This document shows positions 1-6,550 of a stretch of 8,121 nt of DNA, one piece after another. The notes under the pieces are model-generated. The model saw only the letters and a list, made by a program, of their open reading frames with translations. It did not search any database and was not told where the DNA came from. The position numbers and the translations under genes were made by a program. Source of the stretch: CAYVSF01 sp046482855 (GTDB taxonomy: Bacteria > Bacteroidota > Bacteroidia > Bacteroidales > UBA12077); NCBI GenBank assembly GCA_046482855.1, contig JAWOEH010000141.1, positions 1-8,121 on the forward strand, written 5' to 3'. How positions within the stretch are numbered: position 1 is the first letter of the stretch; each line of letters starts with the position of its first letter.

Positions 1-1148
1 TTTAGTTGTTGTAATCCTTGTGTCAATAGTGCACGTGGACAGGCGATATTGAAACGCATGAATAACTTGCCATTGGAGCCAAACATACTTCCTCTGTTTA
101 AGCCCAGTTGTGCTTCATGAATGATAAATTGGTTTAGCTCTTCATCGGTAAATTGGAGCGCGGAAAAATCAACCCATACCAAATAGGTGCCCTCAGGCCG
201 CATCATGGTCAACTCGGGTAGCTCATTTTGCAGGAAATTCTCCATGAAATGCAGATTCGCTGTTAGGTATTCCAAAAGCTCTCCGAGCCATTGCGCTCCA
301 TGTTGGTAGGCTGCCTCCGAAGCTACATTCCCCATAACATTGCCCATGCCAATGTGCAAGCGATTCACAACAGCATCAAATGCCTCTTTTAATTCGGGAT
401 TTGAAATAATAACTGACGAGGTACTTAGCCCTGCCATATTGAATGTTTTACTGGGCGCAGTGAAAGTAAGGGTATGGTTAGCAACGCTGTCAGAAAGTGA
501 GGCAACAGGGGTGAAGACGTTCGGCTGGAAAACCAAATCACCATGTATCTCATCAGCAAAGATCAGGACGTTGTGTTTTATGCACAGATTTGCAAGCTTT
601 TCAAGCTCTTGCTTTGTCCATACACGCCCGCCCGGATTATGGGGGTTGGATAAAAGAAGCACACGGGCTTTCGGTAATAACTCCTCCAACTGCTCATAGT
701 CGATATGATATTGACCGTTGGTTTTCAGTAAAGGATTCTCCAGAAGTTCACACTTGTTATTTTTGATCGCTTCAAAAAATGGAAAGTATACGGGTGACTG
801 GAGAATAACACCCTCGCCCGCATTTGTGAAGGCTTCAATGGCCATATTAAGCGCAGGAACAATGCCAGGACTGAAGGCAATCCACTCCCTCTTTACTTCC
901 CAGTTATGTCGTCGCAAAAGCCAGTTTTGCAAGGCATTAAAGTAGGATTCGCCACGAAAACTATAACCCAGGATGGGATGATTTAGTCGTTTTTTTAAGG
1001 CTTCAATAATGAAGGGAGGGGTGGCGAAATCCATGTCAGCCACCCACATAGGCAGAACCGATTCAAACCCGAATACGTTCTGACGCAAATCATATTTCAC
1101 ACTATTTGTCCCTTCGCGGGGTATGTATTCATCAAAATTATAGCCCAT
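1..1148 (-). CDS. MalY/PatB-type PLP-dependent C-S lyase / aminotransferase, C-terminus cut by window edge
   Basis: The reading frame is open from an ATG at 1148 to base 3 with no stop, giving 382 visible residues. Family members are about 390 long, so only a short C-terminal tail is missing. It is a fold-type I PLP enzyme. Visible motifs are MWVADMDF (34-41), which is typical of the MalY/PatB branch, SPGIVPAL, the ring-stacking Tyr121 in SPVYFPF, SNPHNPGGR (167-175), DEIH (199-202, Asp199 binding the pyridine nitrogen), and the Schiff-base Lys234 in SKTFNMAG. The carboxylate-binding Arg372 lies in MRFNIACPR. Characterised relatives cleave cystathionine or cysteine to a keto acid, ammonia and a thiol in the cytoplasm; some have transaminase activity or moonlight as regulators. 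The exact substrate here is inferred only at family level. The start lies 3 bases after the TAA of the nitroreductase gene, so translation is probably coupled to it. No Shine-Dalgarno site is visible. Confidence 0.93.
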   Translation of the reverse strand, partial: MGYNFDEYIPREGTNSVKYDLRQNVFGFESVLPMWVADMDFATPPFIIEALKKRLNHPILGYSFRGESYFNALQNWLLRRHNWEVKREWIAFSPGIVPALNMAIEAFTNAGEGVILQSPVYFPFFEAIKNNKCELLENPLLKTNGQYHIDYEQLEELLPKARVLLLSNPHNPGGRVWTKQELEKLANLCIKHNVLIFADEIHGDLVFQPNVFTPVASLSDSVANHTLTFTAPSKTFNMAGLSTSSVIISNPELKEAFDAVVNRLHIGMGNVMGNVASEAAYQHGAQWLGELLEYLTANLHFMENFLQNELPELTMMRPEGTYLVWVDFSALQFTDEELNQFIIHEAQLGLNRGSMFGSNGKLFMRFNIACPRALLTQGLQQL

Positions 1149-1151
1149 AAG

Positions 1152-1793
1152 TTATTTTATTGGTGGCCAGCCAACTGATTGGCAGTAAACCACATGCTGA
1201 TTAGGTTTTAGCTGAAGGGTTTTATGAATAAGATCCCGGTCAATGGCTCCGCGGAATACCGTATTTAATCCATAAGAGGTGCAAAACAGGTATACATTCT
1301 GTCCGATGAAACCTGTATGGGCTGCGCTGTACATCTTTTTTTGCTCAGAGGTGGCATTGCCCATACGATCAAAATCCGAAACATACACAATATTTACAGG
1401 AACTTCTTGAACAAAGTCCTGACTGCCTGTTTCTTTACGTACATCCTCATCCAATACTTTGATTAAAGCATGCTCTTGGGGTTCATAATAATATACGCCT
1501 GTTTCAAGGGCCAAATACAGGGTTATATCCTGCCAGTTCATTGCCGTTGGTGCAGTGCGTTTCCCCGATTCGGGTCGATTGATACCAAATGCAGCCCACA
1601 ATAAGTTGGAAAGATCTTGTTTTGAAAGCTCTTTCTTGCTATAAGCTCTGGAGGAACTGCGTTCAGAAAGTAGCTGATTTAGCGGTTTTGTTGATGTGTA
1701 CTCCGGTGCTGGCAATTTCTGTGTTGAGGTTTGAGCCATAGAAGTTACAGAGCTCAAAAAAAGGGCAATGAAAATTAATGCATATTTTCTCAT
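1152..1793 (-). CDS. Exported SagB/ThcOx-type nitroreductase family protein
   Basis: This is a 213-residue FMN-dependent nitroreductase-fold protein with an N-terminal signal peptide: Arg2-Lys3, a hydrophobic core at about 4-16, and likely cleavage at SMA20|Q21. It is therefore predicted to be periplasmic or secreted. The mature part starts with a LPAPEY segment. It then has the FMN-phosphate-binding stretch RSSSRAY (45-51), LLWAAFGINR (64-73), KRTAPTAMNWQDITLYL (78-94) and GVYYYEPQEHAL (99-110). This order is that of the SagB-type dehydrogenase branch. Similar signal-peptide-bearing proteins are common in Bacteroidota, but I know of no assigned substrate. No YcaO cyclodehydratase or precursor peptide gene lies beside it, so a role in azole peptide synthesis as in SagB itself is not supported. 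It lies between the thioesterase gene (36 bp upstream) and the PLP-lyase gene (3 bp downstream). The start ATG at 1793 is chosen because it begins the signal peptide. Confidence 0.9.
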   Translation of the reverse strand: MRKYALIFIALFLSSVTSMAQTSTQKLPAPEYTSTKPLNQLLSERSSSRAYSKKELSKQDLSNLLWAAFGINRPESGKRTAPTAMNWQDITLYLALETGVYYYEPQEHALIKVLDEDVRKETGSQDFVQEVPVNIVYVSDFDRMGNATSEQKKMYSAAHTGFIGQNVYLFCTSYGLNTVFRGAIDRDLIHKTLQLKPNQHVVYCQSVGWPPIK

Positions 1794-1823
1794 AAGGGTA
1801 GGGTTTTGGTGTTACTAATTACT

Positions 1824-1843
1824 ACCTTACTATTTGGTAAGGT
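1824..1843. repeat. Short inverted repeat at the end of the thioesterase gene
   Basis: The arms ACCTTAC (1824-1830) and GTAAGGT (1837-1843) are perfect 7-bp reverse complements with a 6-base loop, and the stem includes part of the TAG stop codon of the thioesterase gene. In the minus-strand transcript it would lie between the thioesterase and nitroreductase genes. There it has no T tract after it, so it does not look like a terminator for that unit. On the plus strand it is followed by TTTTT, but no plus-strand gene is upstream. It could adjust mRNA stability or re-initiation, or be chance. Confidence 0.35.
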
Positions 1844-2216
1844 TTTTCATAAATTTCTTGTTATCAATGATATATCGAATGTGCGTTCCTTCACCAATCT
1901 TTCCCTCTTGGTCAAAGGCTTCCACTTCAAAGGAAAGTTTTTTCCCTTCAACATTGGTAAGCGTAGCGGTACATTTCACCTCCATGCCAATGGGTGTGGG
2001 TTTCAGATGTTTTATATTCACAGCAAAACCCACGGTGTTGTACCCTTTAGGCAGGTGAGGTAACACTGTTTTCAGGGCAGCATTTTCCATTAAGGCAATC
2101 ATGGCTGGAGTAGCAAAAACTTCAACTAACCCGGAACCATGTTCGGCCGCTGTATCTTTCTTCATAACTTTTTGAATAGCCGTATACTGAAGGCCTTCTT
2201 TGAGTGTATGTTCCAT
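1830..2216 (-). CDS. FlK-like hotdog-fold acyl-CoA thioesterase
   Basis: This is a 128-residue single hotdog domain. From memory it aligns without gaps, with an offset of six residues, to Streptomyces FlK (fluoroacetyl-CoA thioesterase). The FlK catalytic residues Thr42, Glu50 and His76 correspond to Thr36 (VFATPAM), Glu44 (ALMEN) and His70 (IKHLKPTP), and FlK Gly69 corresponds to Gly63. The reaction is therefore probably hydrolysis of a short acyl-CoA thioester in the cytoplasm. FlK Phe36, part of the lid that senses fluorine, is Leu30 here, so fluoroacetyl-CoA specificity is unlikely and the real substrate is unknown. The C-terminal GEGTH motif and the basic end KKFMKN fit the family. I chose the ATG at 2216; a TTG at 2222 two codons upstream is possible but less likely. 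It is the first gene of the minus-strand unit and is divergent from prfC. Confidence 0.86.
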   Translation of the reverse strand: MEHTLKEGLQYTAIQKVMKKDTAAEHGSGLVEVFATPAMIALMENAALKTVLPHLPKGYNTVGFAVNIKHLKPTPIGMEVKCTATLTNVEGKKLSFEVEAFDQEGKIGEGTHIRYIIDNKKFMKNLTK

Positions 2217-2243
2217 TATCAATAAATTTACATGTTTGCCCTA

Positions 2244-2251
2244 CGAAAGTA
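2244..2251 (-). promoter_or_regulatory. Possible -7 box for the minus-strand thioesterase unit
   Basis: Read on the minus strand this is TACTTTCG, one mismatch from the Bacteroidota -7 consensus TAnnTTTG, 28 bases upstream of the ATG at 2216. No good TTG -33 element is visible about 20 bases further upstream, so the call is weak. It lies in the divergent gap shared with prfC. Confidence 0.35.
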
Positions 2252-2322
2252 GTAAACAATGTTTAATTAGCGGCATAAAATAAAGTTTGAGCTGTTACTT
2301 TTTTCCGTCTCAATAAAATGCG

Positions 2323-2330
2323 TAATTTTG
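2323..2330 (+). promoter_or_regulatory. Bacteroidota-type -7 box of prfC
   Basis: TAATTTTG matches the Bacteroidota housekeeping -7 consensus TAnnTTTG exactly and lies 33 bases before the prfC ATG, which predicts a 5' leader of about 25 bases. The expected -33 region is T-rich but has no clear TTG. The rest of the 147-bp gap (2217-2363) is AT-rich with no other element I can support. Confidence 0.55.
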
Positions 2331-2363
2331 CGGCCTACATTTTGCAAGAGTAAGAGATAAAAC

Positions 2364-3944
2364 ATGGGGTTAAAACAAGAGATAGAACGACGTCGGACCT
2401 TTGGCATTGTGAGCCACCCGGATGCCGGAAAAACAACACTTACCGAAAAATTATTGCTGTTTGGTGGGGCTATTCATGTAGCTGGTGCTGTGAAAAACAA
2501 TAAAATTAAAAAAACAGCTACTTCCGACTTCATGGAGATTGAGCGTCAGCGAGGAATCTCTGTGGCCACTTCGGTAATGGGATTCGAGTATAACGGGACA
2601 AAAATCAACATTCTTGATACCCCTGGTCACCAGGATTTTGCCGAAGATACCTTCCGCACCCTTACCGCTGTTGACAGTGTTATTATTGTTATTGATGCGG
2701 CAAAAGGCGTGGAGACGCAAACGCGCAAGTTGATGAATGTGTGCCGCATGCGGAAAACACCGGTGATTGTTTTCGTCAATAAGATGGATCGTCCCACACG
2801 CGATACCTTTGATTTACTTGATGAATTGGAGGAAGAACTGGAAATTAGCGTGCGTCCCTTGAGTTGGCCCATTAGTAATGGCCCTACTTTTAAAGGTGTA
2901 TACAATTTATATAAAGAGGAATTACTGCTCTTTTCCGGAGGTAATAAGCAAGAAATTGGAAAAGAAATTGCTATCAAGGATGTGCAAGATCCCGTTTTGG
3001 ATGATTACATCGGAGAGTCCTATGCCAATTCCCTGCGCGATGAATTGGAATTGGTAACGGGCGTATATCCTGAATTTGATGTAAGTTCTTATCTAAAAGG
3101 ACAATTGGCACCTGTTTTCTTTGGTAGTGCGTTAAATAATTTTGGAGTAAAGGAGCTTCTGGATTGTTTTATTGACATTGCTCCTAAACCCCGTTCTATT
3201 GAAGCAGAGGAGCGTGTAGTTGATTCTTCCGAAGAGAAATTTTCGGGATTTGTTTTTAAGATTCATGCCAATATGGATCCAAATCACCGTGACCGATTGG
3301 CATTTGTGAAGATCTGCTCGGGCGTATTCCGCCGGAATACACCTTATTTGCACGTAAAAGCCGGGAAGAAAATGAAGTTCAGCAGTCCCACGGCTTTTAT
3401 GGCCGAGAAAAAATCGATTGTTGAGGAGGCATTTCCCGGAGATATTGTTGGTTTGCATGATACCGGGAACTTTAAAATAGGCGACACCCTTACCGAGGGG
3501 GAAAAAATTAACTTCAAGGGCCTGCCCAGCTTTTCGCCGGAAATGTTTCGGTATGTCGAGAATGCTGACCCCTTAAAGTACAAACAGCTTGCGAAAGGCT
3601 TGGATCAGTTGATGGACGAAGGAGTTGCTCAGTTGTTTACCAATAAATTTAACGGCCGAAAGATTATTGGAACCGTGGGGCAACTGCAGTTTGATGTCAT
3701 TCAGTTTCGTCTTAAACACGAATATGGTGCTTCCTGTAGATATGAAGCTATTCAAATGCATAAAGCGTGTTGGTACGAAGGAGATGACAAAGAACAGTTG
3801 GAGGACTTTCGAAAACGAAAATACAGTGCTATCGCAATCGATAAGCATGGGAGAGAGGTGTTTATGGCAGAGTCGCCATACGCCTTGCAAATGGCACAGG
3901 AGCGTTTTCCCAAAATACGATTTCACTTCACATCCGAATTTTAA
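2364..3944 (+). CDS. prfC: Peptide chain release factor 3 (RF3)
   Basis: This 526-residue translational GTPase is close to the 529 residues of E. coli RF3. RF3 promotes GTP-driven recycling of RF1 and RF2 from the ribosome after peptide release, in the cytoplasm. The GTPase motifs are all present: the P-loop GIVSHPDAGKTT (14-25), the switch region RQRGISVATSV (61-71), DTPGHQDF (85-92) and NKMDR (139-143). The insertion with KNNKIKKTATSDFMEIE (about 44-60) is characteristic of RF3 rather than EF-G. A beta-barrel domain II follows at about 290-390. The RF3-specific C-terminal domain contains GTVGQLQFDV (starting about 437) and the YALQMAQERFP end. The frame is intact. The ATG at 2364 is preceded by a weak purine-rich AAGAG/AAGAGAT stretch and by the -7 box at 2323-2330. 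It is transcribed away from the thioesterase unit. Confidence 0.97.
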   Translation: MGLKQEIERRRTFGIVSHPDAGKTTLTEKLLLFGGAIHVAGAVKNNKIKKTATSDFMEIERQRGISVATSVMGFEYNGTKINILDTPGHQDFAEDTFRTLTAVDSVIIVIDAAKGVETQTRKLMNVCRMRKTPVIVFVNKMDRPTRDTFDLLDELEEELEISVRPLSWPISNGPTFKGVYNLYKEELLLFSGGNKQEIGKEIAIKDVQDPVLDDYIGESYANSLRDELELVTGVYPEFDVSSYLKGQLAPVFFGSALNNFGVKELLDCFIDIAPKPRSIEAEERVVDSSEEKFSGFVFKIHANMDPNHRDRLAFVKICSGVFRRNTPYLHVKAGKKMKFSSPTAFMAEKKSIVEEAFPGDIVGLHDTGNFKIGDTLTEGEKINFKGLPSFSPEMFRYVENADPLKYKQLAKGLDQLMDEGVAQLFTNKFNGRKIIGTVGQLQFDVIQFRLKHEYGASCRYEAIQMHKACWYEGDDKEQLEDFRKRKYSAIAIDKHGREVFMAESPYALQMAQERFPKIRFHFTSEF

Positions 3945-3968
3945 TCAATAATTTGGGGTATCATTAAA

Positions 3969-3982
3969 CTATCTTCAGATAG
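3969..3982 (+). repeat. Small hairpin upstream of the DUF5916 start region
   Basis: CTATCT (3969-3974) and AGATAG (3977-3982) are perfect reverse complements separated by TC; a realistic fold is a 5-bp stem with a 4-base loop. The right arm ends on the first two bases of the Shine-Dalgarno-like AGGAAGG (3981-3987). It therefore competes for bases 3981-3982 with the larger hairpin that follows. Confidence 0.4.
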
Positions 3983-4036
3983 GAAGGTCTTTTATGCAAA
4001 TTAAACATATTTGCTTGTGAGACCTTTTTTGTTTTT
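3981..4036 (+). terminator. Two-part hairpin plus T tract between prfC and the DUF5916 gene (terminator or attenuator-like)
   Basis: An outer stem AAGGTCT (3984-3990) / AGACCTT (4020-4026) encloses an inner stem GCAAAT (3996-4001) / ATTTGC (4009-4014) with a 7-base loop. The two are separated by matched 5-base internal segments. Two G-U pairs and one A-U pair can extend the base to 3981/4029. Six T, one G and five T follow (4025-4036). This has the form of an intrinsic terminator for prfC. It overlaps every plausible start codon of the next gene, however, so it could equally act as an attenuator or a ribosome-access switch. The T tract also encodes the Phe/Leu-rich signal peptide core, which is T-rich for coding reasons, so the match to a terminator may be partly coincidental. 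Confidence 0.45.
3994..4020 (+). other. Possible 8-codon leader ORF or frame-shifted true start of the DUF5916 gene
   Basis: An ATG at 3994 follows AGGAAGG (3981-3987) at a 6-base spacing, the best Shine-Dalgarno site in the window. It reads MQIKHICL and then hits TGA (4018-4020). The TGA overlaps the GTG start of the DUF5916 gene (GTGA, 4017-4020), a typical arrangement for translational coupling. Alternatively it is the real start: one extra T in the TTT run at 4010-4012 would read MQIKHILLVRPFL directly into the DUF5916 signal peptide. The sequence alone does not decide between these. Confidence 0.4.
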
Positions 4037-6461
4037 CATATCTACATTTCTTTTCATTTGTTATTCTCAAGTTGCTTATAGCCAAGATGTGCGTAGTTTG
4101 CAAATACCCAAACTCAAAGGAAAACCTCTAATTGATGGGCGTTTGGATGATAAGTTTTGGAACCAAGCCGCTGTAGCCGATAGTTTTCTGCAATATACAC
4201 CCTACTCAAATGTTGCACCCCGGTTTCAGTCCAGAGTATATATTGCTTATACCGATAATGCTATTTATGTAGGCGCAAGATTATTTGATGAAGCTCCCGA
4301 TAGCATTCTCACAGAAATTGGCAAACGCGATTACATACATGATAGCAATGCGGAACTTTTTGGCGTGCTGTTGAATCCTTTCGACGATGATATCAATATG
4401 GTAGAATTCATGGTCTCATCGGCAGGAGTGCAAACAGATATGAAACATACCGGAAGTAGCTCGGATATTAATTGGAATGCTGTTTGGCATAGCGCTGTAA
4501 ATACGGATGCAAAAGGCTGGATAGCCGAAATAGAAATTCCTTACTCCGCTTTACGCTTTCCTAATAAACTTGGTAAACCATGGGGTGTACATTTTTTTCG
4601 CCGGAATCGACGCTATCGAGAATGGTCGTCATGGGTTGCTATTGATAATACTGAAAATGAGTTTATAAGCCAAAGTGGCAAGCTAATTGGAATAAAAAAT
4701 GTGGATCCTCCTTTTCGGCTTTCTTTTACACCCTATTTAAGTGGGTATATGGAAGAGACCGAAGGAGTATGGAATTCTGATTTGCGAGGGGGTATGGATC
4801 TTAAATATGGGATAAATCAAAGCTTTACGCTTGATATGACACTCATTCCCGACTTTGGCCAGGTGAAATCTGATGATAAAATATTGAACCTCTCTCCATT
4901 TGAAGTCCGGTATGCCGAAAAAAGACCCTTCTTTACTGAAGGTACGGAACTCTTTTCAAAGGGGGATATTTTCTACTCCCGAAGGATTGGCAGTGAGCCT
5001 GTATTTAAGAAAGAGGCCGAGCAGCATTTAGATGCACATGAGGTTATAACCAAACAGCCTGCAAATACCCAAATGATAAATGCCACAAAATTATCCGGAC
5101 GGACTTCAGGCGGATTGGGTATTGGTTTTTTTAATGCCATGACTTCGGCAGCTCATACTACATTTAGAGATACCTTAACCAATCAGGAAGAAAATTTTAT
5201 TTCTCAAGGTTTTACAAATTACAATATGGTGGTATTGGACCAGAATCTTCCAAACAATAGTCATGTAAGTCTGGCAAACACCAATGTTATTTATGATCAC
5301 AGAAACGAGTTGGCCAATGTATCAGCTATTGATGTGGGCCTTTCCAACAAGAATAATACCTATCGGTTAGAAACTCAAGCTGCCCTGAGTAATCAAAGCT
5401 ACAGTGATGAAAAGCCCGGTTATAAAGTTGAAATGGAACTAAAGAAAACCAAAGGACTCTTTAAATGGGAATATGCTCAAAACATTGAATCGAATACGTA
5501 TAATCCGAATGATATGGGATACCTGCAAATGAATAACGAATGGACCCATAAAGTCGAGCTACGTCTGGATAAAAATGAACCCTTTGGAAAATTTCTAGAG
5601 TGGACAAGTGAATTGGAGTTTCGATACTCAAGCCTTTATAAGCCTCGTAAGTTTAATGAGTTTGCTTTGGGGCTGCAGAATCGAACCACTTTGAAAAAAA
5701 ATTACCTTTATCTGAGTCTTTCTGGGACTATCAAGCCTGTGGAAACACACGATTATTATGAAGCACGTGCAGAAGGGCAGGTTTTTAAACGACCTGCAAT
5801 TGGCGCTATTGAAGGAATGATATCAACCGACTACCGCAGAACCTTTGCATTTGATTGGCGAATGGGATATAAAAAGAGTCAGAAATTTTCTCATTACGGC
5901 TATTGGTACATGCTTGCCCCCCGATGGCGTGCTGGCGACCAGTTCAATATGGTTCTTAGATATAATTATGAAAATGAGAGTAATGACGTAGGTTATGTGA
6001 ACAAAGAGATCAGTAATGACCAACGTACAATTTACTTTGGAAAACGCGACATCGACACCTATAATACGATTCTTGAAGCCAACCTGTTAATAAATGAAAA
6101 GCTTTCTCTGAGTTTACGAAATCGTTATTATTGGCGAACGGTAGAATACTCACAATTCTATACTCTCCAATCTTCTGGTTATATAGGCGAAGAGCAACCC
6201 TATGAGTTTTTTGGTACCTCAGAAAACATCAATTACAATGCTTTTACTCTTGATGCACAGCTATTGTGGCATTTTGCTCCAGGATCAGAGTTAAGTCTTG
6301 TGTGGAAGAACCAGATTTATACTTCAGACGAGGAGATTAGTAAAGATTATTTCAAGAACTTAAATTATGCATTAGATCAGGATCAGATTAACAGTATTTC
6401 AGTCAAATTTCTTTATTATCTTGATTATCTTTATCTTAAGCGTCTGTTTGATAGCCGCTAA
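4017..6461 (+). CDS. CBM9-like / DUF5916 outer-membrane beta-barrel protein
   Basis: From the GTG at 4017 the protein has 814 residues. It begins with a signal peptide (Arg2, hydrophobic core at about 3-16, cleavage likely at AYS22|Q23). A CBM9-like beta-sandwich domain follows at about 28-220, marked by PLIDGRLDDKFW (37-48), VYIAYTDNAIYVGARLFD and AEIEIPYSALRFP. The rest is the DUF5916 region with its signature SPFEVRYAEKRPFFTEG (293-309) and many alternating aromatic strands, as expected for an outer-membrane beta-barrel. The protein ends KRLFDSR rather than on a terminal aromatic residue. The family is widespread in Bacteroidota with no settled function; a surface role in binding or export is inference. 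No in-frame ATG exists near the N-terminus: an in-frame stop lies at 4002-4004, and only TTG (4011) and GTG (4017) follow it. I prefer GTG because it overlaps the leader-ORF stop, but the true start may be the out-of-frame ATG at 3994. Confidence 0.88.
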   Translation: MRPFLFFISTFLFICYSQVAYSQDVRSLQIPKLKGKPLIDGRLDDKFWNQAAVADSFLQYTPYSNVAPRFQSRVYIAYTDNAIYVGARLFDEAPDSILTEIGKRDYIHDSNAELFGVLLNPFDDDINMVEFMVSSAGVQTDMKHTGSSSDINWNAVWHSAVNTDAKGWIAEIEIPYSALRFPNKLGKPWGVHFFRRNRRYREWSSWVAIDNTENEFISQSGKLIGIKNVDPPFRLSFTPYLSGYMEETEGVWNSDLRGGMDLKYGINQSFTLDMTLIPDFGQVKSDDKILNLSPFEVRYAEKRPFFTEGTELFSKGDIFYSRRIGSEPVFKKEAEQHLDAHEVITKQPANTQMINATKLSGRTSGGLGIGFFNAMTSAAHTTFRDTLTNQEENFISQGFTNYNMVVLDQNLPNNSHVSLANTNVIYDHRNELANVSAIDVGLSNKNNTYRLETQAALSNQSYSDEKPGYKVEMELKKTKGLFKWEYAQNIESNTYNPNDMGYLQMNNEWTHKVELRLDKNEPFGKFLEWTSELEFRYSSLYKPRKFNEFALGLQNRTTLKKNYLYLSLSGTIKPVETHDYYEARAEGQVFKRPAIGAIEGMISTDYRRTFAFDWRMGYKKSQKFSHYGYWYMLAPRWRAGDQFNMVLRYNYENESNDVGYVNKEISNDQRTIYFGKRDIDTYNTILEANLLINEKLSLSLRNRYYWRTVEYSQFYTLQSSGYIGEEQPYEFFGTSENINYNAFTLDAQLLWHFAPGSELSLVWKNQIYTSDEEISKDYFKNLNYALDQDQINSISVKFLYYLDYLYLKRLFDSR

Positions 6462-6505
6462 GAGGTGCATTCGGCAAAGATAGTGGCCATTTAGGAATAT
6501 TTTTA

Positions 6506-6513
6506 TATATTTG
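6506..6513 (+). promoter_or_regulatory. Bacteroidota-type -7 box upstream of the small membrane protein gene
   Basis: TATATTTG matches the -7 consensus TAnnTTTG exactly and lies 37 bases before the ATG at 6551. No good -33 TTG is seen at the expected distance. It suggests that the small membrane protein gene has its own promoter instead of depending on read-through from the DUF5916 gene. The remainder of the 89-bp gap shows no convincing terminator. Confidence 0.5.
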
Positions 6514-6550
6514 TTTTAACCAACATGAATATGTAAGGAAAACCCTATAT

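Noticed and set aside
340..945. Two plus-strand open frames opposite the PLP enzyme gene
   Set aside because: They lie antisense to a continuous, motif-rich aminotransferase frame and show no recognisable domain; the minus-strand gene explains the openness.
1152..1793. SagB-like protein as part of an azole-modified peptide cluster
   Set aside because: No YcaO-type cyclodehydratase, SagC partner, precursor peptide or exporter is in the window, and this protein is exported.
1824..1847. Hairpin followed by TTTTT on the plus strand as an intrinsic terminator
   Set aside because: No plus-strand gene lies upstream to be terminated, the stem is AT-rich, and in the real (minus) direction there is no T tract. 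It is listed only as an inverted repeat.
2451..3951. Several open frames on both strands inside prfC
   Set aside because: They overlap a fully intact RF3 with all GTPase motifs and have no coherent domain or start context.
3942..3960. A -7 promoter box for the DUF5916 gene in TAATTTGG (3949-3956)
   Set aside because: The spacing between TA and TTTG is one base instead of two and no -33 element precedes it, so it is not a supported promoter.
4017..4065. Lipoprotein signal in the DUF5916 protein (Cys15 after LFI)
   Set aside because: The residues before the cysteine (Leu-Phe-Ile) do not fit a lipobox, which needs a small residue at -1; the AYS|Q site fits ordinary signal peptidase cleavage better.
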